A DNA stretch of 8,757 nt from Pseudomonadota bacterium (GCA_030672465.1 DAOVGJ010000158.1:1-8757); one strand, 5' to 3'. Counted from the first letter of the stretch, positions 1 through 5,982 are shown. Program-made: numbers and translations. The notes: generated by a model not told the origin, from the letters alone.

Positions 1-2
1 TC

Positions 3-113
3 AACGATATCCCCGGAGTCGTGGAAAACGGCCTCTTCGTGGGCCTGGCTCATCTGGTGCTCGTCGGTACTATGGAAGAAGGAGGCACACCTATCATAAG
101 GAGGATCGATTAA
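3..113 (+). CDS. rpiA: Ribose-5-phosphate isomerase A, C-terminal end (partial)
   Basis: This is the last 36 codons of a gene that begins before the window. The reading frame ends NGLFVGLAHLVLVGTMEEGG and then a short basic tail before TAA at 111-113. The segment IPGVVENGLF followed by a hydrophobic strand matches the C-terminal end of RpiA proteins, where the last strand follows a 'PGVV..GLF' turn. RpiA interconverts ribose 5-phosphate and ribulose 5-phosphate in the cytoplasmic pentose phosphate pathway. Only the terminus is visible, so active-site residues cannot be checked. The stop codon lies 11 bp from the stop codon of the convergent RDD-domain gene, and no hairpin terminator fits in that gap. 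The identification rests on this short tail alone. Confidence 0.75.
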   Translation, partial: NDIPGVVENGLFVGLAHLVLVGTMEEGGTPIIRRID

Positions 114-124
114 GTTGATGGGCA

Positions 125-1039
125 TCATTGGGTTCGAATGACGCAGGTGGACGCGATCTTGTCGTGCCATGTCTGCTTCTTATCATCCCAAAGCATCCAT
201 AGGAACCCGAGGAGAAAGAGAGCAGGAGAGACCACCTGGTAGCCGATATAGCGGAGAAATGCGGTTCCGTAGGAAATGTCGGAACCGTCGGTCCTCACAA
301 TTCTTATCCCCATGGCCATCTTCCCCAGTGTTGCTCCCTTGCGTCCCCACATGATGATGAAGTAAAGGACTGGAAGTACCACACTCAGAGAGACGCCCAT
401 GAAAAGAGCTAACGGGAATGAGGCCGGGACAGCTCCCAACTGGGGATTGCCGGTCATGTGGTTCTGGGATAAATAAGGCAACATGACTAGCCAGGTTGGC
501 CCGACTGTTACCATCAAAATGATAAGCGCGATGATCCAAACAACAATCCCATCGATGAAGTAGGCGCCGAACCGGGACCAAAATCCCGCATAAGTCATGT
601 GAGTCCCTTCAGCTTGATCATGGAGGAGATCCTTGTCCAGCCCATGTCCCCTCGAATCCTGAAAATACGGGGGAGGTGTCGCTTCAGCCCTTTCCCTATA
701 CTTGCTGAAGACGATGCCACATTTGATGCAATCCTGGGAAGGAGGTTGTTGGAATCCACAGTTTGGGCATTGGAATGACTCTTGAGATGACTGCTGGAAT
801 GATTCTTGAGACGACTCTTGCAATGACTCCTGCAATGACTCCTGGAATGACTGTTGGGCTGATTCCTCGGGTCCCTCCTCGGGTGAAAGGAGCATGGTTG
901 GTTCCTCATGAGATGGGCTTTCCTTGGTGACGAGGAACATGTGTTGGCATCTTGAGCATTTAACCTTACCGCTGTCCCCCGGGATTCTGGATTCGTCGAG
1001 CCTATATTTCGCCATGCACTGTTGGCATTGGACGATCAT
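125..1039 (-). CDS. Zinc-ribbon / RDD-family membrane protein with QES-repeat linker
   Basis: A 304-residue protein of unknown specific function. An N-terminal MJ0042-like zinc ribbon has Cys5, Cys8, Cys28 and Cys31. Residues about 52-90 form a low-complexity linker built from a four-residue unit (QESF/QESL/QQSS). A second, shorter zinc ribbon follows, with Cys91, Cys94, Cys104 and Cys107. Residues about 150-300 form an RDD domain: Arg156 and Asp163 in the first helix region, hydrophobic segments at about 161-180, 208-231 and 267-284, and the closing WHD at 291-293. RDD domains are poorly characterised membrane modules; some members have been linked to ion transport. The ribbons should lie in the cytoplasm. 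The start is supported by GGGAGG eight bases upstream of ATG. The gene lies 36 bp downstream of the DUF4124 gene and is probably co-transcribed with it. Calling it a sensor or transporter would be guesswork. Confidence 0.85.
   Translation of the reverse strand: MIVQCQQCMAKYRLDESRIPGDSGKVKCSRCQHMFLVTKESPSHEEPTMLLSPEEGPEESAQQSFQESLQESLQESSQESFQQSSQESFQCPNCGFQQPPSQDCIKCGIVFSKYRERAEATPPPYFQDSRGHGLDKDLLHDQAEGTHMTYAGFWSRFGAYFIDGIVVWIIALIILMVTVGPTWLVMLPYLSQNHMTGNPQLGAVPASFPLALFMGVSLSVVLPVLYFIIMWGRKGATLGKMAMGIRIVRTDGSDISYGTAFLRYIGYQVVSPALFLLGFLWMLWDDKKQTWHDKIASTCVIRTQ
771..866 (-). repeat. In-frame 12-bp tandem repeat, eight units
   Basis: Eight consecutive 12-bp units fill 771-866 exactly. On the plus strand they read TGGAATGACTCT, TGAGATGACTGC, TGGAATGATTCT, TGAGACGACTCT, TGCAATGACTCC (twice), TGGAATGACTGT and TGGGCTGATTCC. 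Because 12 is divisible by three, the array stays in frame and encodes the QES(F/L/S) linker between the two zinc ribbons of the RDD protein. Two adjacent units are identical and the others diverge by a few bases, as expected for an array that expands and contracts by slippage. Confidence 0.9.
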
Positions 1040-1075
1040 GATTTGATCCTCCCTTTTCAGGTCCCTAGCAATAGA

Positions 1076-1615
1076 TTAATCCTCCCAAACCCATCGGGGG
1101 AGGCCGGCTAATGTGGCCTCGTCCCTCAACTTATGGAGCTCTTCCTCCAATTCCGTGAGTCGCTCGGCCTGCCGGGTCCATTCCTCGATGAATTGGGCCC
1201 TGGCATTCAAAAGCCTTCCATCGACCCTGAGTTCCCTGGGGTAGATGATCATTCCCCTCTTTTTCTCGGGCTGGTACATATCCGTTTTGTCGATGGCGCT
1301 TTTCAATAACCGAATATCCTTTCGTTTCATGGCGATCTTCGAGTTCAACATCTCGAACTGATCCCGCCAGAAGTAGAGGGGTTTTCCCGAATAGAGGCCT
1401 GAGCTATGGATACTTCGAGAATGATCCCTCGATTCTTTTCGGGAGGACGAGGAGACCTCCCTCACGGTCTCATACACTACTTCACCACACGGAGGCGGGG
1501 TATCGGAAAAGTGAAGGTTTCCCCCCTGATCCACCCATTTATAGATCTCGCCATCTGCCCCCATGGGGAGCAGTATTGAGCAGAAGAAAACAATTAATAT
1601 ACAAAAGTATTTCAT
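1076..1615 (-). CDS. DUF4124 domain-containing secreted protein
   Basis: A 179-residue exported protein of unknown function. Residues 1-20 form a Sec-type signal peptide: MKYF, then a hydrophobic run ending PMGA, with likely cleavage after Ala20. The mature N-terminus is a DUF4124 motif, EIYKWVDQGGNLHFSDTPP (about 23-41). A basic/serine-rich stretch follows, and a charged helical region at about 125-160 could form a coiled coil. DUF4124 proteins are usually periplasmic or lipid-independent envelope proteins; no enzymatic motif is visible. An upstream in-frame ATG at 1639 would add MANSTGIA. I prefer the ATG at 1615 because the extension spoils the short n-region of the signal peptide, lacks a ribosome binding site, and would leave almost no leader after the sigma-54-like promoter at 1654-1670. 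The gene is followed by the RDD gene 36 bp downstream. Confidence 0.75.
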   Translation of the reverse strand: MKYFCILIVFFCSILLPMGADGEIYKWVDQGGNLHFSDTPPPCGEVVYETVREVSSSSRKESRDHSRSIHSSGLYSGKPLYFWRDQFEMLNSKIAMKRKDIRLLKSAIDKTDMYQPEKKRGMIIYPRELRVDGRLLNARAQFIEEWTRQAERLTELEEELHKLRDEATLAGLPRWVWED

Positions 1616-1653
1616 CGCAATTCCAGTGGAATTTGCCATTGGTCATTACATTT

Positions 1654-1670
1654 AGCATATATTATGCCAA
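1654..1670 (-). promoter_or_regulatory. Putative sigma-54 (-24/-12) promoter for the DUF4124 gene
   Basis: Read on the minus strand, 1670-1654 is TTGGCATAATATATGCT. GG (1668-1667) and GC (1656-1655) are separated by exactly 10 bases, the invariant spacing of sigma-54 promoters (TGGCAC-N5-TTGCA type), and the flanking TGGCA and TGC also match. Initiation about 12 bases past the GC would give a leader of roughly 28 nt to the ATG at 1615. The -24 C is T here and the -12 TT is AT, so the match is good but imperfect. The motif is also a dyad (GCATA-N3-TATGC), so a repressor operator is an alternative. Confidence 0.45.
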
Positions 1671-1880
1671 AGCGGGATATTATTTATAAGTATTCGATAT
1701 TTTGGTAATTTTTGTTCATGAAGGGACATTATTGCTCTTGTTTTACCCCTATCCTGCCGATTTTTGTCATCCCCCTGTTTAAAAAGATCAGGCTTGTCTT
1801 TGTCCATTGTTTCGGAAAAAAGGCCTGACAAAACAGGTACTTAGGCAATGAAAGCAATAAATTATGAATAATATCGAAAA

Positions 1881-1898
1881 TTGGCATTAAAAATGCAA
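1881..1898 (+). promoter_or_regulatory. Putative sigma-54 (-24/-12) promoter for the HTH/kinase pair
   Basis: The sequence TTGGCATTAAAAATGCAA has GG at 1883-1884 and GC at 1895-1896, with exactly 10 bases between them, plus TGGCA and TGCA around them, as in sigma-54 promoters. Predicted initiation near 1908 leaves about 20 nt of leader that includes AGAGG at 1916-1920, the ribosome binding site of the HTH gene. It shares TTGGCAT-N5-ATGC with the element facing the other way at 1654-1670. It is also an inverted repeat (GCATT-AAA-AATGC, 1884-1896), so it could be an operator rather than, or as well as, a promoter. Confidence 0.5.
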
Positions 1899-1927
1899 AT
1901 TTATTGGAAAACCATAGAGGTCGATAC

Positions 1928-2122
1928 GTGATGCGAGGTAGAGACATTGAAACGATTTTGTTTTATACTACAAAGGAGGCGGCAGGGATTCTTCGGGTTT
2001 CCACCCAGACCATTAGAAACTACATCTATTCCGGAAAGATAAAGTCTTATCGGACCCCAGGTGGCCACCACAGGGTGAGTAAGGATGACCTCCAGAGGTT
2101 GGGTTTCTTAAAGAAGACATAG
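1928..2122 (+). CDS. Small BldC/MerR-like excisionase-family HTH protein
   Basis: A protein of about 63-64 residues consisting almost entirely of one winged helix-turn-helix. Counting from the ATG at 1931, the helix-turn-helix is FYTTKEAAGILRVSTQTIRNYI (about 11-32, where STQTIRNYI is the recognition helix). The wing carries RTPGGHHR at 41-48, the arrangement of MerR/BldC/excisionase-type domains. There is no effector or dimerisation domain, so it resembles stand-alone BldC-like regulators or phage-type excisionases. The start is placed at GTG 1928 (ATG 1931 is equally plausible) because AGAGG at 1916-1920 lies seven bases upstream. The earlier in-frame TTG at 1904 lies at or before the predicted transcription start. 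The kinase gene begins 38 bp downstream in another frame. No integrase is nearby, so a regulatory role is more likely than excision. The two dyad motifs in the divergent spacer are candidate targets (inference). Confidence 0.8.
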   Translation: MMRGRDIETILFYTTKEAAGILRVSTQTIRNYIYSGKIKSYRTPGGHHRVSKDDLQRLGFLKKT

Positions 2123-2160
2123 AAAGACCCCGGTAAAGGGTCAAAAGGGGGATTAACCCA

Positions 2161-4167
2161 TTGAGAGGAGAGAAGTTGATCCAATTAGGGCGTCGCTTGA
2201 AAAATGAACAAGGGGTCACCGAGAATATCCCCATCGACTACGTCAGTCGTTTTAGCGATTTGATTTATATTGAGCAGAATATCAAATCCATGCTCAAAAA
2301 GGGCCTCGCGCTGGTTTTGGATTTGACGGGGTTTAGTATAGGATATATCCATCTTATGGATGAGAGAACGCAACGGCTTAGACTGTATACCCATCATGGC
2401 CTGTCCAAGGAATACCAGGAGGAGATAGAGGATATCCATGTCGTTGAGAGCATTCCAGGCAAAGCGGTGAAAGGGAAGAAGCCCCTTATCGTCAAGACTT
2501 TAACGGAGATTGCCGACCTCTCGGGAGCCATCACCCAGAAGGGGAGAATGATGTACCATGCCAGCTTTCCTCTGGAGTTCGGCGGCAAAATCCTCGGAAC
2601 CCTGAGTGTGGCGACGGGTAAGAGGGAGACATTGACCCGGCATAAGATGGATTTCTTGGTAGGCTTGGCCCGCCAACTTTCGGTGGCCGTCGGGAATAGA
2701 CAGCTTTTCGATAAGATCTGCCAGGCCAAGAGCGAGTGGGAGAATGCCATCGATTCCATCTCCGATCTCATCTTCATCTGCGATGATGAATTTCGTATCC
2801 TCAAATCCAACAAAGAAGTGTTCGATCGATACGGTTACCTCTTGGAGGACGTGATAGGTCGGGAATCCGATGAAATATTCTATAACGAAAATGCCTTTCC
2901 CATTTCCCTCTACGACTACAAGAGAATGGTACGTGGGGGAATGTCCTTTGTCGAGGAAGTTGAAAGCCCTCGGTACGATGGAATCTTTGTCATTACCATT
3001 TCCCCCCTGCTCAATATGGAAAAGCAGTTGATCGGGTCCATCCATGTCATCAAGGAGGTTACGGAGACTCGGCAATTGGAAAGGGAGAGGGAGGATCTCT
3101 GGGATCGGATGAAGTGCATTGCGAATGGGCTCGTGGAGTTGGATGAAAGGGGATCGATCCGATCATGGGATCAAGGTGCGGAATCCCTTTTAGGTTATTC
3201 CGAAAAGGAGGTTAAGGAGAAGTTTCTGGACAAGGCCATCCTTTCCGAGGGATTTAGGGAATCCTATGAGGAGGTTCTGGCCCGTGTTTGTGCCGATGGG
3301 CATGTAGAAGAGTTTGAAACTGAGGGCTTGGCAAAGGATGGAAGGACTATTCCGTTGAGCCTTACCCTGGGAGCCAAACACAATCATCGTGGGAAGATAC
3401 TCGGCATAACGGGGTTTATTCGCGACATCAGGGATAGAAAGGAGAATGAGGAGAAGGAGATTCAGGCCGCCAAGAACCTGGCTATGGAAGGGGTGGTGAA
3501 AAACGTAGGCGAGTTCTTCGAAGATATCCTGGATGATATCCTGGATCGGCTCGATGTTGAGGCCGGGGATTCAGGAGAAGGCCTACGGACCGAGGACCTC
3601 AAAAAGGTTGAAGAGGCCGCCCTCAAGGGCATGATCCTGGTGAAGAAGCTGCGGAAGTTCTCCAAGGAGGGGGATAGTGAGGGGTTTGGCCGCGTAAATG
3701 GACAGCATCTGTTCAGGGAATTGATTGCCCTGACAGAGGAGAAATGGGCAGAGGATATCGAGGCGAAGGGAATCCAGGTAGAAGTCAGCGAGGATCAACG
3801 AAAGCTCCCCCACATCCACGGGGACAAGGGTGAATTGAGGGAGGCATTTCTTCATATCATATCCAACGCCATGGAATCTATGGGTTCAGGTGGGACATTA
3901 ACCCTGAAATCCCGCACCGATCGGCAGTGGATAACCATCGCTATCACGGATACGGGGGTCGGGATGGGGCGGGAGGAGAAAAGGAGAGCCTTTGACCCCT
4001 TCTATTCCAGCCGGGGACCTGAGAGGGAAGGGCTGGGCTTGACCCTCTCCCAATGGATCGTGCGAAGACACGGTGGGGACATTTTGATCAAGAGCGAAAG
4101 GGACCGAGGGACAACCGTCGTGGTAAAGCTTCCCGGTTCAAGGGAAGAGGAATTCGAAGGCCGATGA
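2161..4167 (+). CDS. Cytoplasmic GAF-PAS-PAS histidine-kinase-like protein lacking the phospho-accepting His
   Basis: A 668-residue sensor with no transmembrane segment. The domains are GAF (about 35-185), PAS (about 194-300), PAS with a PAC-like tail (about 314-425), a degenerate two-helix DHp region (about 432-502), and an HATPase_c domain (about 540-658). ATP-binding motifs are present: N-box Asn569 in IISNAMESM, G1 box D597-TGVGM, FDPFYSS at 611-617, and a G2-like EGLGLTLS at 623-630 whose first Gly is replaced. The second DHp helix (KKVEEAALKGMILVKKLRKFSK) is typical of the HDFNN class of kinases. However, the first helix reads GVVKNVGEFFEDILDDIL, with Glu451 at the H position and Glu-Asp in place of Asn-Asn. 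There is no His anywhere in the DHp region. No response regulator gene is in the window. The start is TTG with GGGGG about nine bases upstream; a TTG at 2176 behind AGGAG is the alternative. Confidence 0.85.
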   Translation: MRGEKLIQLGRRLKNEQGVTENIPIDYVSRFSDLIYIEQNIKSMLKKGLALVLDLTGFSIGYIHLMDERTQRLRLYTHHGLSKEYQEEIEDIHVVESIPGKAVKGKKPLIVKTLTEIADLSGAITQKGRMMYHASFPLEFGGKILGTLSVATGKRETLTRHKMDFLVGLARQLSVAVGNRQLFDKICQAKSEWENAIDSISDLIFICDDEFRILKSNKEVFDRYGYLLEDVIGRESDEIFYNENAFPISLYDYKRMVRGGMSFVEEVESPRYDGIFVITISPLLNMEKQLIGSIHVIKEVTETRQLEREREDLWDRMKCIANGLVELDERGSIRSWDQGAESLLGYSEKEVKEKFLDKAILSEGFRESYEEVLARVCADGHVEEFETEGLAKDGRTIPLSLTLGAKHNHRGKILGITGFIRDIRDRKENEEKEIQAAKNLAMEGVVKNVGEFFEDILDDILDRLDVEAGDSGEGLRTEDLKKVEEAALKGMILVKKLRKFSKEGDSEGFGRVNGQHLFRELIALTEEKWAEDIEAKGIQVEVSEDQRKLPHIHGDKGELREAFLHIISNAMESMGSGGTLTLKSRTDRQWITIAITDTGVGMGREEKRRAFDPFYSSRGPEREGLGLTLSQWIVRRHGGDILIKSERDRGTTVVVKLPGSREEEFEGR

Positions 4168-4238
4168 AAGGTCTGTCCCCTTTTCAGTTCTATTCCCCGG
4201 GTTTTTTTCCTTTCTTCCCGACATCTCCGATTGGGGAA

Positions 4239-4278
4239 GGGGATCGATCATATGATCCGTGGAGTGATCATCGTCCCC
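4239..4278. terminator. Inverted repeat between convergent genes, possible terminator
   Basis: GGGGA at 4239-4243 pairs with TCCCC at 4274-4278. Inside it, GATCA at 4246-4250 pairs with TGATC at 4265-4269. The repeat sits in the 111-bp gap between the kinase stop codon and the yqeB stop codon. The same stretch includes a perfect 12-bp palindrome, GATCATATGATC, at 4246-4257. Neither strand has a clear U-run directly after the stem, so it is not a textbook Rho-independent terminator. It may help end one or both convergent transcripts. A separate T-run at 4202-4208 follows CCCGGG but has no loop-forming stem. Confidence 0.3.
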
Positions 4279-5094
4279 TCACACATTGAAGCGCATCAGG
4301 ATGGCTTTCAACACGCCGCCAGCGATGGCCCTTGCCTTGTCGGAAATGGAATAGCAGGAGGCCTCCTGGCCCCTTGGATCTATATCTCCCGCTTTCATCC
4401 TTTCCCTGACGCGGGTCCCATCCCGTAATATCCCCCTCAGTACCCCGTTGATCTGGGCCTTCACCGGAAGGCCTCCCACAGAGGCCACGACTTCCCCCTC
4501 TTTCACCTGGTCTCCGATCCTCTTATGGACCTTGAATATCCCTTCTGCGGGCGTCCGAAGGACCCGTTCCTCCGAAAAACCCGATATTTCTCCAGGTATC
4601 CCTGTATTGGGTTCGGCCTCCCCATCCAAGATGAGACGGGCCAAATCGTGGCCCCGGTGGGTCTCGATGACCACGTGAACATCGCGCCCTGAGGTAAAAC
4701 CAGGGCCCAAACCGATCACCAAAGGGGCATCGCTTATCCGCGTACCCAGGTTTTTCTTGGCCATGATGGCGTCCACAAGGACGTGGGGCTTCAAGATTTC
4801 CCTTGATTTAGCCTGGGGGTCGATCAACAAGGGGATCATTGCCTCCTCCCATGTACGATCGATTTCATCTGCCGTTTGGACATATTTGGCCACAACTCCT
4901 TCCACCCGCTTTTCCCCCTCATGGATGGCTTCGCAGAATGAGACCTCCCGCCTCACCGCCAGAGGGAAGGGGATTTCGGTCATCCAAATCCTCAAATGAG
5001 CCTGCCAAAGGGTGTGAGCCACCCCCGTTGCCATTTCGCCAGCCCCCCTGACCAAAACGAGGAGGTTTTTTAATTGAGGATCACTTCGCGTCAT
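4279..5094 (-). CDS. yqeB: YqeB-family (EF2563) selenium-dependent molybdenum hydroxylase system protein
   Basis: A 271-residue protein of the YqeB/EF2563 family, found with selenium-dependent molybdenum hydroxylases such as xanthine dehydrogenase-like enzymes. It is thought to act in their maturation; its reaction is unknown. Visible features are a Rossmann-like start, LLVLVRGAGEMATGVAHTL (about 11-29); the conserved MTEIPFPLAVRR (about 38-49); VDAIMAKKN (107-115); and the glycine-rich GLGPGFTSGRDVHVVIET (128-145), followed by HRGHDL. A C-terminal beta-rich segment (about 181-225, IFKVHKRIGDQVKEGEVVASVGG) resembles a biotinyl/lipoyl-type hairpin. The ATG at 5094 gives a 14-bp overlap with mocA and fits the family's short N-terminus. 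A TTG at 5115 would add seven residues and a 35-bp overlap. The overlap implies translational coupling with mocA. Confidence 0.85.
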   Translation of the reverse strand: MTRSDPQLKNLLVLVRGAGEMATGVAHTLWQAHLRIWMTEIPFPLAVRREVSFCEAIHEGEKRVEGVVAKYVQTADEIDRTWEEAMIPLLIDPQAKSREILKPHVLVDAIMAKKNLGTRISDAPLVIGLGPGFTSGRDVHVVIETHRGHDLARLILDGEAEPNTGIPGEISGFSEERVLRTPAEGIFKVHKRIGDQVKEGEVVASVGGLPVKAQINGVLRGILRDGTRVRERMKAGDIDPRGQEASCYSISDKARAIAGGVLKAILMRFNV

Positions 5095-5695
5095 TACCTT
5101 GAAATCCCTTTCCAAGAATGCTTGTGGCTCTATATTCCTCCCAGGAATCGATGTCAGCGACGACGCCTTCCGATTCGACCTCGACCTCGAGGATATCCTC
5201 CGAGTAACGCTTCAGGATGGGCCTGCATCCTATATCCCCCGTGAGATTTTCCATCTCTCCTTGGTAGCGGAACCGATTCAATATCACGGGGTGGCCTCTC
5301 TCTCCCTTATAGGAAGGCAGAACGATCCCATGGGGATTTTGACGGTAGATATCGATGAGATGATTGATCAGATCTGTTTCGATGAACGGTTGGTCGGCCA
5401 GTCCGATCAAGATGGCTTCGGACTTCGAACTCACCTGCCCGAGGCCTCGCCGAATGGAGGTGCTCATACCCATTCCATATTGAGGGTTGATAACGGGTTT
5501 CAGGCTCCTCGACCCCAACCTCCTTAAGATCGCCTGGCCTTGGTAACCGAGGACCACGATCAACTCATCGATTTTCGATGCCAGAAGGGTATCCACGGAT
5601 TTCTCGATGATGGTGCATTGGCCCCATTTCAGGAGGAGTTTGGACCTGCCCATCCTTTTGGATTCGCCTGCTGCCAAGAGAATGGCTGATATCAT
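5081..5695 (-). CDS. mocA: MocA-like molybdenum cofactor nucleotidyltransferase
   Basis: A 204-residue MobA/MocA-type NTP transferase. It likely transfers CMP from CTP to Mo-molybdopterin to form the cytosine dinucleotide cofactor used by xanthine-oxidase-family hydroxylases. The N-terminal nucleotide loop is LLAAGESKRMGRSKLLL (about 6-22, Lys19). NPQYGMGMSTSIRRGL at 70-85 fits the family's 'G.s.S...G' motif, LADQPF at 99-104 carries the metal-binding Asp, and GHPVI (134-138), GDIGCRPIL (153-161) and DIDSWEEY (181-188) follow the family order. MocA rather than MobA is inferred from these motifs and from the overlapping yqeB. MobA-type guanylyl transfer cannot be excluded without modelling. 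The start is supported by GAGGG seven bases upstream, and a sigma-70-like promoter lies at 5713-5741. Confidence 0.85.
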   Translation of the reverse strand: MISAILLAAGESKRMGRSKLLLKWGQCTIIEKSVDTLLASKIDELIVVLGYQGQAILRRLGSRSLKPVINPQYGMGMSTSIRRGLGQVSSKSEAILIGLADQPFIETDLINHLIDIYRQNPHGIVLPSYKGERGHPVILNRFRYQGEMENLTGDIGCRPILKRYSEDILEVEVESEGVVADIDSWEEYRATSILGKGFQGNDAK

Positions 5696-5712
5696 GAGGG
5701 GTCCCTCGTTTC

Positions 5713-5741
5713 ATTTTCATCCCTCGTATGGTTTCTGTCAA
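5713..5741 (-). promoter_or_regulatory. Putative sigma-70 promoter for mocA-yqeB
   Basis: On the minus strand, TTGACA at 5741-5736 is a perfect -35 box. It is followed after 17 bases by GAAAAT at 5718-5713, which matches four of six -10 positions. The predicted start lies roughly 10-12 bases before the mocA ribosome binding site (GAGGG, about 5703-5707), so the leader would be short. The position fits a housekeeping promoter for the mocA-yqeB pair, separate from that of moeA-mobB. Confidence 0.45.
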
Positions 5742-5887
5742 GGACCTTTGCCTGAGATCAGTGAAAAAGTCGTCCTTCGCTGCTCAAAATATTTTTTCGA
5801 CCATCTTAAAGCTCCCTTCACTGCAAATCTAGAGCGCCCCCCAGGGAATACTTCGTCCTGCAACTTATCGGAATGTGCGACACCATA

Positions 5888-5923
5888 ACCGCAAGACTGC
5901 AGCACTGTAGAACTGCAACACCG
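5888..5923 (+). repeat. ACTGCA-type 8-bp repeat cluster, left copy
   Basis: ACTGCA at 5896-5901, ACTGTA at 5904-5909 and ACTGCA at 5912-5917 recur with an exact 8-bp period. The first part, ACCGCAAGACTGCAG (5888-5902), reappears inverted at 6536-6550 with one mismatch in 15, on the other side of the Nudix gene. It looks like an intergenic dispersed-repeat or mobile-element edge rather than part of a gene. Confidence 0.6.
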
Positions 5924-5954
5924 AATAATTCAGAAGACTTTTCGTCAGTTTTTA

Positions 5955-5982
5955 TTGACATGGCACAATAAGGATGATAAGG
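5955..5982 (+). promoter_or_regulatory. Possible sigma-70 promoter for the Nudix gene
   Basis: A perfect -35-like TTGACA at 5955-5960 is followed by GATAAG at 5976-5981, matching the central ATAA of a -10 box, but with a spacer of only 15 bases. Initiation would fall about 25 bases before the ATG at 6014. The short spacer and the fact that the segment is a near-copy of the gene's own start region make this uncertain. Confidence 0.25.

Larger units (their letters stand above)
1640..1927. other. AT-rich divergent control region
   Basis: No convincing gene lies here. The region separates the DUF4124 gene (-) from the HTH/kinase pair (+) and is clearly richer in A and T than its neighbours. It contains the two sigma-54-like motifs listed separately. 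It also contains a split inverted repeat, TCAGGC at 1788-1793 with GCCTGA at 1823-1828, and an overlapping CCTG-N6-CAGG dyad at 1824-1837. These dyads lie about 45-110 bp upstream of the rightward promoter motif, the usual distance range for an enhancer-binding protein, but no known activator site is recognised. A minus-strand open frame at 1729-1947 is not supported. Confidence 0.6.

Noticed and set aside
1729..1947. Minus-strand open frame of 72 codons in the divergent spacer
   Set aside because: It overlaps the start of the well-supported HTH gene, crosses the sigma-54-like element and the dyads, has no recognisable domain, and its composition simply reflects AT-rich DNA.
2126..2142. GACCC-N7-GGGTC hairpin between the HTH and kinase genes as a terminator
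   Set aside because: The stem is only five base pairs and is followed by AAAAGGGGG rather than a T-run, so read-through into the kinase gene is expected.
2500..3075. 191-codon minus-strand frame opposite the kinase gene
   Set aside because: It is antisense to the GAF and PAS domains, which are clearly coding on plus; no family is recognised.
4279..5094. Selenocysteine-encoding in-frame UGA in yqeB
   Set aside because: The frame is open throughout and the only TGA is the terminal stop after the family's normal C-terminus.
5607..5888. Plus-strand frame of 93 codons reaching into the mocA-Nudix spacer
   Set aside because: It begins inside mocA on the opposite strand, has no ribosome binding site, and reads through dyads and repeats.
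5888..5923. Short 8-bp periodic repeats as a CRISPR array
   Set aside because: The units are 8 bp with two-base gaps, far too short for CRISPR repeats and spacers, and no cas gene is present.
5956..5975. TGGCAC upstream of the Nudix gene as a sigma-54 promoter
   Set aside because: The -24-like TGGCAC is present, but the bases ten positions after GG are AT, not GC, so the essential -12 element is missing; the copy at 6014-6028 fails the same test.
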